Origin: Muribaculaceae bacterium Isolate-002 (NCI)
GTDB lineage: Bacteria > Bacteroidota > Bacteroidia > Bacteroidales > Muribaculaceae
Assembly: GCA_004102805.1 (NCBI GenBank)
Contig: SCEG01000003.1
Location: 79,652-143,651, forward strand
Reading direction: 5' to 3'
Length of the DNA stretch: 64,000 bases
Both the position numbers and the translations under genes were made by a program. Positions 1 to 9,112 of this stretch are shown here, in pieces. The notes under the pieces were generated by a model. The model searched no databases. It was not told the origin of the DNA and saw only the letters and a list, made by a program, of their open reading frames with translations. The stretch's first letter is position 1; each line of letters begins with the position of its first letter.

Positions 1-3000
1 GCTAAAGGTGGCACAGAGAACACTCTCTTCACGCATTTTGCTGAGTTCGCAAACTTTATCTTCGCTTGCTCGCCACTGCTTAAACCGTATGCAGGTACAG
101 AGGCTCAGTTGATTGCTGACAGTGCGAATCTGGTGCGCGATCATCAGTATTGGCTTTTCAATTCCGGTTCTGATCGATACAATATCTATTATTACAACCC
201 GGCTACGGCCAAATTTGAGAAAATCATTAAAGTCCCTACTGCGTGGGGCGCTGACAATCGTGCCTATGCTTATGGCAGTCCGAAATTGACTGAACAACTT
301 GCGGGTACAATCATCACTATAGACACGGTAGATGGCAAGAAATCCGTAACCTTGGAAGAAGCAATGAACACTCTCGGCACATCTGATATGAATGTACTGA
401 ATGATTGCTTCTCAAAGGCGCGTGTGGCATATTTTAAGGCTCACGCGGATGCTTACATCGATAAAACGGATGTAATCTTCCATCAGGCTTTCTGTAAATT
501 AGAGGCTGCTACCGACAACCGTACCAAAAACACATACTACTGGATCAATCCAGCTGTGGATAAGTTGGTGCGCTTGAAACAGGATGACCTGGACACCATC
601 AAAGCTACAGACAACCAGGGCCGACAGACCAAACCGTATTATGCGCTGGAGCATACCAAGGATGCGAATGGAAGCAACTATTGGAATGGAGAGAACAACA
701 TCTTCTACACTCTCATAGAGCGTGCTTATCCTGACTTGATTCGCAACATGATGCGTGACATATTTTCGCGTATGGCACTCATTTGTGGTAGTGTTGAAGA
801 ATACTATCAGCAGCGTTACTATTGGGTACAGGAATACTTTCCGGCAGTAGCGTATAATGAGACAAGCCGCGTACTATATGAGGTTGCTCAGGTGAAACTG
901 ATGAATGGTCTGATTGATGTAAGTCAGGACCCCATTACACAGGCTATCGGAGATCAGCTGGAATGTGAGAAGCAGTTTATGAATCGCCGACTCCCTATGC
1001 TGATGTCGTGGTGCGAATATGAAACCGGAGGAGATGGCACTCTAAGCTTCCGCTCAATCAATAACAACGCAGGTCTTTCACCAGTCTATGACATTGAATA
1101 TACTGCATATCAGTATATTTATCCCAAGTTGGCGATTGGTGGCAAGATGGCAACAATTTATGCCAAGCAGAATGGTGAGTGGATAGCACAAGATGGTAGT
1201 GAACCATATTTGTGTGCTCCTGGAGAAACTGTGCGTATGGTGTGCGATACTGACTCCAACACGCAGTTTACAATGCGTTGGATGCACTATGCTAAAAGCA
1301 TTGGTAATATTGGAAATCTTCCTTGCGGAGATGATGGTAGCGTTAATATCACCGGCAAGCGTCTTCGTAAACTTGAGTGCTGGGCTCCGGATGATACAGC
1401 TATTGAGTTCCACCCAAGAGGACTGGCTATTTCCAACTGCCGAAACCTGGAAGAAATCGACCTGACAAATGCGTCTGCTTTTGCCGGTACTTTCTCTGGG
1501 GATTATCCTCGTTTACGTTCTCTATTGCTGAGAGGTTCGGGATATACCAGTGTTACACTTCCTAAGACCTCCACATTGACAGATGTCGAACTTCCTGCAT
1601 CTGTCAATGAGATTAAGGTTGATGGTCAACCTAACCTCAAGAGCTTGATGGTCGAAGGACTTGAAAACCTTCGTACTCTGAGTGTTCTTGGAAAACATAA
1701 GATTGCCTCCCAGACACAATCGCTCGTTCAACTTGCTTATTCTCAAGCAAAGAACGTGAATAAGGTAGAGATTGAGAATGTCTCGTGGATTGCATTTGCT
1801 GTTGATGTAATGATGTGGCTCCAGCGGCTTAATGCTTCAATTACCGGAGTTGTATCGTTGACAGGTAATCTTACGTTTGACAACAAACTTGCTCTCGCTG
1901 GTACTTATGGCGATATTGATAATACCGAAAATCCCTTGTTTATTTCATACTCTCGTCGTGCCATAAACAGTATCTCTATTCAGGGTCCCTCGTATATCAC
2001 AGAAACTGGTTTGTTCCAGTATAAACTCGTCTGCTCGCCATCAACAGGCAATGACTTTGCGTTGAAAGACGGACAGCCCGATGTCAATTGGAGTATTGAT
2101 GATAGCGCTAAAGCCTATGGCGCTTTCACCGATTCAATCAATGGTGTGCTGAAAGTCAATAAACTTGATGAGAGTGGAACTGATATGCGATATATAGTTC
2201 AGTGTAGCATTGTCAAGACCAGTGGTGCAGAAATGACAGCCGACTATCAGGTTGGTTTCTATCGTCGCATACCCAAAATCGGTGACTTCGCATACGCTGA
2301 TGGCACATTTGATGACCAGTATATGAAAGACAAGAGCATCGTAGGTATTGTCTTCAAAATCAATGAAATGTGGCAGGGCGACAATGAAGCGGAGCCGACA
2401 GTTTTTACTGGCTACAATAAGCCGACAGAAGCTTTCAAGGCGACCAGGAAACTCGTTGGTTATCAGCTGCTTGTTGATTGCAAAGAAAACGTGCCTTATC
2501 GTAGTAGTGATGGTTTCATCAATACAGGTAGCGTAGTATTTGGTCTTTATCCATTAAATGAGAGCAATGGACATACAGCCATCCAAAATGAAATTATGGC
2601 CGCAACCGGTATTTCAAGCATTTTTGACCTGCCTGGTATCAGCAACATAACTGCTCGCGGATGGTCTGGTGGTACAAATAATGACTACTTGACAACTGGC
2701 AATTATCTTGACGAGAACTCTGATGATGGGTTCAAAGATTGGAGTACTGCATCAGGTACTGTTGTTGATTGGCAGGGCAAGCAAAAAACTCAAGCCATTA
2801 TTCGTCATGCAAATCAGATTATCAATGCGTATCTGTTGTCTGATGCTAATGAGTCGGTAGGTACATACTACACTGATGAAGATGGCGTAGAGCATCAATT
2901 TGCTGAGATTCCCACAACAGTTGAAGAGTTAGCCAATGCAATGGAAGTGCTCCATAAGGCAAACAATAACCTGACCAAATACCAACAGTTCTTATATCCG

Positions 3001-3564
3001 GCTGCGTATGGTTGTTATCTCTATGAGCCCAAGGTGAACGAAGGCGAAGCCCTCGATCCTCAGTATGCTAAGGGTAACTGGTACCTGCCCGCTTGTGGTG
3101 AAGAATATCGTCAATATAGCTTCTTTGCAAAGTCCAGAACTGGAGGTATGGGCGACACATATCAGGTAGGACAAAACACTGTTCCGGCGCGTACTGTCAT
3201 TGACAACATGATCACTGAAGCCTTGAACTCTTCAGAACCGAATGAAATCAAGACAAATGTATCACCCAGTCATGTGGAATTTAGCAACTACACTGGAGTT
3301 GAATTGGCCGCAATCAATCGCTATTTCCACTCATTAGTAGAGGCTGAAAAACCCATTTATTCAATGATTTTGTGGCGTGCTCAGGTTGCAAATGGCTCTG
3401 CACCCTTCACACAGCACAGCACAGGCAACCATTGGTCATCCACTGAGCACTCGGCTAACCTCTCGTGGGGCGTCCACTTTGGCAGTGGTCATAGCGGCTA
3501 CGGCTTCATCAAGTACAGCACATTCGTGGTTCGCCCTGCTGTAGCCTATCAATTTTTTCTTTAA
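1..3564 (+). CDS. DGR target: large tail/adhesin protein with variable C-terminal lectin-like domain (5' partial)
   Basis: The frame is open from base 1, so the true start lies left of the window; 1187 codons are visible. Leucine/asparagine-rich repeats resembling a leucine-rich-repeat stretch occur around bases 1420-1700. The last ~160 residues look like a DUF1566 or C-type-lectin-like domain: GNWYLPACGE near base 3073, HWSSTE at 3430 and VRPAVA near the end. That end holds the variable repeat copied from the template at 4249-4376. In known DGRs this fold displays the hypervariable residues, usually for receptor binding, and the tail-gene context here suggests a host-recognition or baseplate protein. 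The exact structural role is inferred. Confidence 0.85.
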   Translation, partial: AKGGTENTLFTHFAEFANFIFACSPLLKPYAGTEAQLIADSANLVRDHQYWLFNSGSDRYNIYYYNPATAKFEKIIKVPTAWGADNRAYAYGSPKLTEQLAGTIITIDTVDGKKSVTLEEAMNTLGTSDMNVLNDCFSKARVAYFKAHADAYIDKTDVIFHQAFCKLEAATDNRTKNTYYWINPAVDKLVRLKQDDLDTIKATDNQGRQTKPYYALEHTKDANGSNYWNGENNIFYTLIERAYPDLIRNMMRDIFSRMALICGSVEEYYQQRYYWVQEYFPAVAYNETSRVLYEVAQVKLMNGLIDVSQDPITQAIGDQLECEKQFMNRRLPMLMSWCEYETGGDGTLSFRSINNNAGLSPVYDIEYTAYQYIYPKLAIGGKMATIYAKQNGEWIAQDGSEPYLCAPGETVRMVCDTDSNTQFTMRWMHYAKSIGNIGNLPCGDDGSVNITGKRLRKLECWAPDDTAIEFHPRGLAISNCRNLEEIDLTNASAFAGTFSGDYPRLRSLLLRGSGYTSVTLPKTSTLTDVELPASVNEIKVDGQPNLKSLMVEGLENLRTLSVLGKHKIASQTQSLVQLAYSQAKNVNKVEIENVSWIAFAVDVMMWLQRLNASITGVVSLTGNLTFDNKLALAGTYGDIDNTENPLFISYSRRAINSISIQGPSYITETGLFQYKLVCSPSTGNDFALKDGQPDVNWSIDDSAKAYGAFTDSINGVLKVNKLDESGTDMRYIVQCSIVKTSGAEMTADYQVGFYRRIPKIGDFAYADGTFDDQYMKDKSIVGIVFKINEMWQGDNEAEPTVFTGYNKPTEAFKATRKLVGYQLLVDCKENVPYRSSDGFINTGSVVFGLYPLNESNGHTAIQNEIMAATGISSIFDLPGISNITARGWSGGTNNDYLTTGNYLDENSDDGFKDWSTASGTVVDWQGKQKTQAIIRHANQIINAYLLSDANESVGTYYTDEDGVEHQFAEIPTTVEELANAMEVLHKANNNLTKYQQFLYPAAYGCYLYEPKVNEGEALDPQYAKGNWYLPACGEEYRQYSFFAKSRTGGMGDTYQVGQNTVPARTVIDNMITEALNSSEPNEIKTNVSPSHVEFSNYTGVELAAINRYFHSLVEAEKPIYSMILWRAQVANGSAPFTQHSTGNHWSSTEHSANLSWGVHFGSGHSGYGFIKYSTFVVRPAVAYQFFL
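3415..3545 (+). repeat. DGR variable repeat (VR)
   Basis: This 131-bp stretch closing the target gene matches the template repeat at 4249-4376 in the same reading frame. By hand alignment, 20 positions differ and 19 of them are adenines in the template, at first or second codon positions. AAC/AAT codons in the template read CAC, CTC, GGC, CAC, CAT, GGC, TAC, GGC, TTC, ATC, AGC and TTC here. The single non-adenine difference is A at 3522 opposite T at 4353. The last ~20 bases (3526-3545) are identical, as expected for the initiation-of-homing segment. Confidence 0.95.
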
Positions 3565-3571
3565 TCTTCCT

Positions 3572-3596
3572 GGCGAGCTGCCTCTGGCAGCTCGCC
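3572..3596 (+). other. Perfect hairpin/cruciform downstream of VR
   Basis: GGCGAGCTGCC, loop TCT, GGCAGCTCGCC: a perfect 11-bp stem starting 8 bases after the target stop codon and 26 bases after the end of the VR. In the Bordetella phage DGR a DNA hairpin in the equivalent place promotes target recognition during retrohoming. No counterpart follows the template repeat, which fits a role in marking the recipient. There is no T-run after it, so an intrinsic terminator is less likely. Confidence 0.8.
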
Positions 3597-3623
3597 TATA
3601 ACCGTTAAACTAAGTTAAATTTT

Positions 3624-4139
3624 ATGGAGCAGAAAGCAAGTAAAATGTCTTATGATGAGATGAAAGCTGTCTTTGAAAGCGGTATTCCTACTGAGCCCGG
3701 ACAGGAAGTAATCTTATCAAATGATGAAATAAATCGCGCTCGTAGAAAGAAAAGAGCTGCGCAAAAGAAAGCACCGGGTTTTCAAAACACACCGATATAC
3801 AGGTCTTTACATAGTGCAATGCGATTACTCATTGAAATCGTACAGTTAATGCCAAAGAAAACAGTGAAAGTCTCTGATATTCTATTAGGGAATTTTGCTG
3901 AGTTGATTCGGTGGGCGGCAGCAGCCTATAATCATCCTGATCCATTTCTTAAACAAAATGCGCTTGAAGAAGCTAATTCTTTAATGAGCGTGGTAAAGAT
4001 TACGCTTAATTGTATTTCCAACCTCGTTAGCGATGCAAAGCACAAGCAGCTGATGGCGTCTATGGACGCCGTGATGCGTCAACTCGTAGCATGGCGCAGC
4101 TCATTACAACAAAGTCAGGGTCCTGATGAAGAAGCCTAA
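3624..4139 (+). CDS. avd: DGR accessory variability determinant (Avd-like four-helix protein)
   Basis: This 171-residue protein lies between target and reverse transcriptase, the usual place for Avd. After a basic N-terminus (RRKKRAAQKK) the sequence is almost entirely amphipathic helix, with TPIYRSLHSAMRLLIEIV, LLGNFAELIRWAAAAYN and LMSVVKITLNCISNLV as successive helices, consistent with the barrel of Avd/four-helix-bundle proteins. Avd binds the reverse transcriptase and template RNA and is needed for cDNA synthesis. Its end overlaps the reverse transcriptase ORF by 14 bp, suggesting coupled translation. The assignment rests on helix pattern and context. Confidence 0.8.
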   Translation: MEQKASKMSYDEMKAVFESGIPTEPGQEVILSNDEINRARRKKRAAQKKAPGFQNTPIYRSLHSAMRLLIEIVQLMPKKTVKVSDILLGNFAELIRWAAAAYNHPDPFLKQNALEEANSLMSVVKITLNCISNLVSDAKHKQLMASMDAVMRQLVAWRSSLQQSQGPDEEA

Positions 4140-5607
4140 TAACTGTAACATCAGGAGAGAACTTAGAGCTTTGCTCGGATATGGGAGGCTGACTCCGTTT
4201 CATGGTTTGAACTATGTTCGGAGTTACGAAGCTGCACAGCCTCAAGATAACAGCACAGGCAACCATTGGTCATCCACTGAGAACTCGGCTAACAACTCGT
4301 GGAACGTCAACTTTGGCAGTGGTAATAGCAACAACAACAACAAGTACAACACTAACGTGGTTCGCCCTGCTGTAGCTCATCCGACAAAGGCTTGGCTTCG
4401 ATTAAGAGCAAGTCTTCAGGTGGCATACGAAGACTGTTGTCGTGGAAAGACATCCAGTCAGCAATGCCAGGATTACATGCCCATCGCTAACGAGGATTTG
4501 GATTTACTTACTACAGAGTTGATGGAAGGAACTTATCAGCCTTCAACTTCAACATGTTTCCTCGTAAGATTTCCAAAACTCCGAGAAGTATTTGCTGCTG
4601 CGTTTAGAGATCGCATTATCCATCATTGGATCTGTATGCGTCTGGTTCCTCATTTTGAAGCATTAAACGAGGAGATTGGTAATGTCACTCACAATTGTCG
4701 TGTTGGATTTGGAACTAAGTCAGCTGTCGAGGGAGTCTATCAGGCAATTAAGGATGTAACATTTGATTATGGCATTGATGCGTTCTTGTTTCGTGGAGAT
4801 TTGGTCGGTTTCTTTATGTCTTTGCCTCAACGACGTATGCGAGACCAACTTATCGAATTTGCTCAATCCCAGTATCACGGAGACTTTAAGAATCTTTTAC
4901 TTTGGTTGATTGATGTGGTTGTTATGCACCGACCGGAACTCAACTGCGTTTTCAATTCAGACCCGAAAGATTGGGCAGGACTGGCTCATAACAAATCGTT
5001 GTTTCGTACCGGTAAAGGTCGTGGGGCACCGATTGGCAATCTGACCACTCAGTTATTTGCCAACTTCTATATGGCAGATTTTGATGCGTATATGATGGAC
5101 CGTATCAAGGAGTTGCGAGCCAAAGGAATCAGGTGTGCATACCACAGGTTTGTGGATGACTTCATTTTAATATGTAGCGATAAGAAGGCTTTGAGATGGT
5201 TGATTAAAGCTGCCGAGATTAAAATCAAAGCAATGGAAGTAACCATGCACAAGGATAAGCGATACATCCAGCCAACCAGTCACGGTACAATGTTCGTAGG
5301 CTCATACTTAAAGAATGGTCGAATATATCTCAGCAATCGCACAGCCGGACGGTTCTTTGATAAGGTTACTCAGATTGCTAACTATATGCAAACTCCAGCC
5401 AATCAGATTACGTCGGCAGACCTGGAACATATACTGGCTACACTGAACTCTTATCTTGGATTTTGTAAGAATCGCCAGACTTATAATCTACGGTGTCAAA
5501 TTATGCAACCATTGGTGTATTCTAAAGAGTTCCGGCGCTACTTTTCTATCACACGAAATCTCACAAAAGTAACTCTAAAGAAAAGATACAGGACTATTAT
5601 TAAGTAG
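4126..5607 (+). CDS. DGR reverse transcriptase, ORF open through the template repeat
   Basis: Group II-intron-like reverse transcriptase of the DGR class. Recognisable motifs: FPKLREVFAAAFRDRIIHH in the N-terminal fingers, GDLVGFFMSL (motif with the first catalytic Asp), IGNLTTQLFANFYM (the DGR-type variant of the usual QGxxxSP motif) and FVDD at residues 342-345 (the YxDD box). The usual RT N-terminus starts near base 4390. The only ATG upstream in frame is 4126, overlapping avd; a GTG at 4357 inside the template repeat is the only other candidate noticed near the RT domain. From 4126 the protein is 493 residues and carries about 85 extra residues including the translated template repeat. 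Start choice is uncertain; enzyme identity is firm. Confidence 0.93.
   Translation: MKKPNNCNIRRELRALLGYGRLTPFHGLNYVRSYEAAQPQDNSTGNHWSSTENSANNSWNVNFGSGNSNNNNKYNTNVVRPAVAHPTKAWLRLRASLQVAYEDCCRGKTSSQQCQDYMPIANEDLDLLTTELMEGTYQPSTSTCFLVRFPKLREVFAAAFRDRIIHHWICMRLVPHFEALNEEIGNVTHNCRVGFGTKSAVEGVYQAIKDVTFDYGIDAFLFRGDLVGFFMSLPQRRMRDQLIEFAQSQYHGDFKNLLLWLIDVVVMHRPELNCVFNSDPKDWAGLAHNKSLFRTGKGRGAPIGNLTTQLFANFYMADFDAYMMDRIKELRAKGIRCAYHRFVDDFILICSDKKALRWLIKAAEIKIKAMEVTMHKDKRYIQPTSHGTMFVGSYLKNGRIYLSNRTAGRFFDKVTQIANYMQTPANQITSADLEHILATLNSYLGFCKNRQTYNLRCQIMQPLVYSKEFRRYFSITRNLTKVTLKKRYRTIIK
4249..4376 (+). repeat. DGR template repeat (TR)
   Basis: This 128-bp repeat is the donor for the VR at 3415-3545. It is rich in AAC codons, including four in a row at 4330-4341, so adenine mutagenesis spreads over many first and second codon positions. 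It begins 110 bp after the avd stop and lies in the open 5' part of the reverse transcriptase frame. Its 3' end (4357-4376) is identical to the VR end. No hairpin like the one at 3572 follows it. Confidence 0.95.
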
Positions 5608-5619
5608 AAGGATTCCGTT

Positions 5620-6270
5620 ATGAAACAGATATGTAAATTTAATGGTAAGCCCGCCACCATTAACAATGGAGGCTATAAAAAGGGTCGATGGATTGTTTGG
5701 TTGAATCTCAGCGTATCAGAGATTGAGCCGACTGAGAATCAGCCTGAAACCTTTGAGAGTGTGACTGACCGTCTTGTTCTCAATGATTTCTCCGTCGCAG
5801 CATTTGTTGATGCGGTGGACCCACAGCATCTTGCCTTAGCGACAAATGAGGAGATATACGAAATCCTTAAATATTTCAATGAACTTGATGAGTTAGAAAG
5901 CTGGAAAGCACTGCTTAAAGTGCAGATTCAAGGATATGACTCAAGTAACAAAGTCAACCAGTTCTTTTTAGATCAGATACCATTTTGGATTGATAAGGCA
6001 ACCAGAGTAGGTTTAGTAAACTCTCTTAACATGGAGAAAGGAGCCGGTCGTGCCGTATCAACCTTATGGGTAGAGGGTCGCACTATACAGCTTCCAGTTG
6101 ATTTAGCATTAGGGTTACTTCAAGCGTTGGAACTCTATGCTCTTGATTGCTATGGAGTAACAGCGGCCCATCTCTCTTATGTTGAAGGCTCACAGTCAAT
6201 TCAGGAACTCCGAGATTTCAACAAGGAAGCCGATTATCCAGAAATGCTTCGGTTCAAAATATCAGAATAA
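5620..6270 (+). CDS. Phage structural-region protein, DUF4376-like C-terminus
   Basis: 216 residues, 12 bp after the reverse transcriptase. The last ~70 residues (LALGLLQALELYALDCYGVT, then AHLSYVEG and YPEMLRFK) resemble the DUF4376-type tail-associated domain seen in Bacteroidales phages. The N-terminal part is acidic and without a recognisable motif. Lying between the DGR and a large fibre gene, it is probably a virion or fibre-associated protein. The family call is from memory of the pattern only. Confidence 0.55.
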   Translation: MKQICKFNGKPATINNGGYKKGRWIVWLNLSVSEIEPTENQPETFESVTDRLVLNDFSVAAFVDAVDPQHLALATNEEIYEILKYFNELDELESWKALLKVQIQGYDSSNKVNQFFLDQIPFWIDKATRVGLVNSLNMEKGAGRAVSTLWVEGRTIQLPVDLALGLLQALELYALDCYGVTAAHLSYVEGSQSIQELRDFNKEADYPEMLRFKISE

Positions 6271-6331
6271 GTCGGTTCCACAACCCCAATTCAAAGGGTT
6301 TTGACTATTCTCTATAAAGACCGAAAAGACA

Positions 6332-9112
6332 ATGGGTACAATAGCAAAAGGCGAAATAACTCTTAGTCCGGTGAACGATGCTTATACAGTGTCGATCACC
6401 CCTGCTTCGTGTACCATAAAAGCAGATTTTGATGGCTCTAACCCCCAACTTGATAATGCCAAAGGAACCATCACTATCAAACGAGGTACAAGAGATGTGC
6501 CTTTTCATGTTGTAGCTCCGCATATTTCAACAGGTGGGTCTGTGGCATTTGCCAATCAAACAAGTTCAATCGTTGCCTTTGAGGTTACATCTCTTCCTAA
6601 CAACGTGTTAAATGGCACAGTTGGTTTTGACATCAAGACTGATGACGGTTTTGATTATCAGACTACTGTGCAGTTCGCGTTTACAATAGTTCGTGAATCA
6701 ACAATGCTTGATTGGATTAAGGACTGGGAAGGAAGTAAGACAAAAGTCGGAGGAACATATATTATGACTCCGAAGATGTTTGTCGGAAAAAAAGAGGACA
6801 TCGTAGATTCGTCTGTAACACCTCCAATCTGGAAAGAAGGGGCGTTAACTGGGATTTATATTGGCCCGGATATACTGTCTTCCCAGGAAACCAGCGCAGG
6901 CATTTATGGCTATCTAAAAGATAATGAAATATTCCACATCAATGCAGATGGGGGATTCATCGGAGGATGGACATTCAATGAAGCTGGTCTTCAGTCTTCC
7001 AATGGCGTTGTTAATATACTTGCTGAGGGGTCTATATTTGCAAAGAACCCCAATTCAACAACTGAATATTGGGGAATATATGCTGATGGTCATGCCACAT
7101 TTGCTAACGGCAATGTGAAATTCATGGCTAATGGCAGTGCCGAATATGCTGGTAAGATCACATCGACATCGGGTAAAATCGGAGGTTGGAGTTTGAGCAA
7201 AAACCAATTGCATGGTGGTCGAATTATATTAGATTCAGCAAATGGCTATATCGGGGTCTATGATAGTGATTTGATCTTGCAAGATTTAGCCACTGGAGAT
7301 TGGGACTTTCCAACGAATCCCATTGGAGGAGTCAAACTTTGGTACTCCTCTGCATCTGATTTTGGTTTTGCAGCTTGGGCCGCAGGTAAAAAGGTGTTTC
7401 AACTTGGAGCATCCAATATGATTGCCGGGTGGAATTTTAACCATCAGGCAATTTGGACAGGGAGCGAATCCCCATATCTTGCACAGGGCAGTTTTGCAAC
7501 CAATTCCGGAGAACTTACGCTTGCCCCAAATGGCATACGAAGCACTAAATGGTATATGGATGCTGATGGAACCGCTCAATTTGTGGAAGGTAAAGTTCAG
7601 TTCAATGAGAATAATGCTGAAATGTTTGGCTGGAAGATGTACTCAGGCAGGTTTTCCGCGCCTCATGCAGCATTAGTGTCGGATTCATACAACAACGGGG
7701 TCTATGTGTCTTCAGCCGATTTGTCAGAAATAGCCTCTACGAGCCTTAGGAACACCATCCACAATTTTGGTGGCATCTATATTTGGTCTGATGCAGCAAG
7801 TTCTATGCTTTGTGCATACGATAAATCAGGTAATTTGGGGTTTGCGTTACGTACTACTGGCTATCATTCTATTGGAAATTGGTATTTTGATCACGAATCA
7901 ATATACACAGGAAGTACAAATTTATCTCCGGAAGGCTTTACTATGACTCCAGGAAGCTTAATCCTATCAACAGATGGGTTAATAGGCTATTTGTGGAAGT
8001 TAAATGGTGATGGTTCTGGTGCTATTGCTGGTGGCAATATTTCATGGGATGCAGAAGGTAATGTAACCTTTGCTAACTCTGTTTCGCTAAATTGGGTCAA
8101 TATCAGTAGTGCACTTGGTAATAAACTGACCAAAATTGATGCTAATGGTATATATACCGGAACCATTTCAGCAGACAATATAACTGCTGGAACAATCACA
8201 ACTGCGGCAATTAAAAATGGGATATATTGGGCATTAAATACTGACGGATCCGGCTATTTAGCTTCCAGCAAAATATCGTGGACTGATAAAGGTGTATTAT
8301 CAATTGCAAATTGTAAATTAAAAGATGTTGTAATATCAGGAAGTATTGCGACACCTTTTACCGATGGGCATTTTAGTTTTGGCTCAGACGGTGGGTCTTT
8401 ATCTGTTGGCACATTGGGTTTACAAAATAATAACTGTGTCATTATTCCGGGCGATGGTGCCGGATGGTACACAGCTTTTCAGATACCGTTCAATAGTGCT
8501 TATAATGGGTTTAGAGCAATTATTATAAACCACGATTGGAATGGAACAAAGGCAACTGATCCAATTTTAGCAACAGCCCCATCTGGAAAATATTTCCATG
8601 AAGATGGCGAGAGTATGTCAGAATTGATTATCAATCCTTACGAAGCTGTAGAATTGATAGGTGTTGGCGAAGGAGATTCCTTCAAAGGATGGTTAGTTCT
8701 CAATAGAAGAATATATGGACACCCAACCCTTTCCATTGGCGAAGGGTTTGCCTTGAAAGCAATGTATATGGGCGTAATAAAATACAATGCTGATACAAAG
8801 GCTCCGTCACTGAGACTTCAAAGACGCTGGGATGAAAAAATGTATGGTCGTGAAAATAAAAGGCTGATATTATCCTATCCTAACAGTCTTAGAGGAAGCG
8901 TGACAATTCAAATCCCAGAAGGCGTATTTTCGTCCGCTGATAAGTATGAGGTTTTTTTAACTACATGTAAAAATGGAGTAGATTCTGTTAATGGGTATGC
9001 GTGTGTCGAAAATAAGACTGCAAAATCATTCGATATATGGACTTCAGATGATACAACGTGGAACTCAATTGATATAACTTTTTATATAGTTGGAACTTGG
9101 AATATGTCATAA
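6332..9112 (+). CDS. Large phage tail fibre / minor structural protein
   Basis: 926 residues. The middle is built from repeated units containing GGW-type turns (IGGWTFNEAGL, IGGWSLSKNQL, AGWNFNHQAIW, IGNWYFDHESIY) alternating with WGIYADGHATFANG-like strands. This is the repetitive beta-structured pattern of phage tail fibre or minor tail proteins. No enzymatic motif or signal peptide is visible. The start ATG follows a 61-bp gap. It heads a tightly packed run of baseplate and fibre genes to 14.4 kb. Confidence 0.75.
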   Translation: MGTIAKGEITLSPVNDAYTVSITPASCTIKADFDGSNPQLDNAKGTITIKRGTRDVPFHVVAPHISTGGSVAFANQTSSIVAFEVTSLPNNVLNGTVGFDIKTDDGFDYQTTVQFAFTIVRESTMLDWIKDWEGSKTKVGGTYIMTPKMFVGKKEDIVDSSVTPPIWKEGALTGIYIGPDILSSQETSAGIYGYLKDNEIFHINADGGFIGGWTFNEAGLQSSNGVVNILAEGSIFAKNPNSTTEYWGIYADGHATFANGNVKFMANGSAEYAGKITSTSGKIGGWSLSKNQLHGGRIILDSANGYIGVYDSDLILQDLATGDWDFPTNPIGGVKLWYSSASDFGFAAWAAGKKVFQLGASNMIAGWNFNHQAIWTGSESPYLAQGSFATNSGELTLAPNGIRSTKWYMDADGTAQFVEGKVQFNENNAEMFGWKMYSGRFSAPHAALVSDSYNNGVYVSSADLSEIASTSLRNTIHNFGGIYIWSDAASSMLCAYDKSGNLGFALRTTGYHSIGNWYFDHESIYTGSTNLSPEGFTMTPGSLILSTDGLIGYLWKLNGDGSGAIAGGNISWDAEGNVTFANSVSLNWVNISSALGNKLTKIDANGIYTGTISADNITAGTITTAAIKNGIYWALNTDGSGYLASSKISWTDKGVLSIANCKLKDVVISGSIATPFTDGHFSFGSDGGSLSVGTLGLQNNNCVIIPGDGAGWYTAFQIPFNSAYNGFRAIIINHDWNGTKATDPILATAPSGKYFHEDGESMSELIINPYEAVELIGVGEGDSFKGWLVLNRRIYGHPTLSIGEGFALKAMYMGVIKYNADTKAPSLRLQRRWDEKMYGRENKRLILSYPNSLRGSVTIQIPEGVFSSADKYEVFLTTCKNGVDSVNGYACVENKTAKSFDIWTSDDTTWNSIDITFYIVGTWNMS

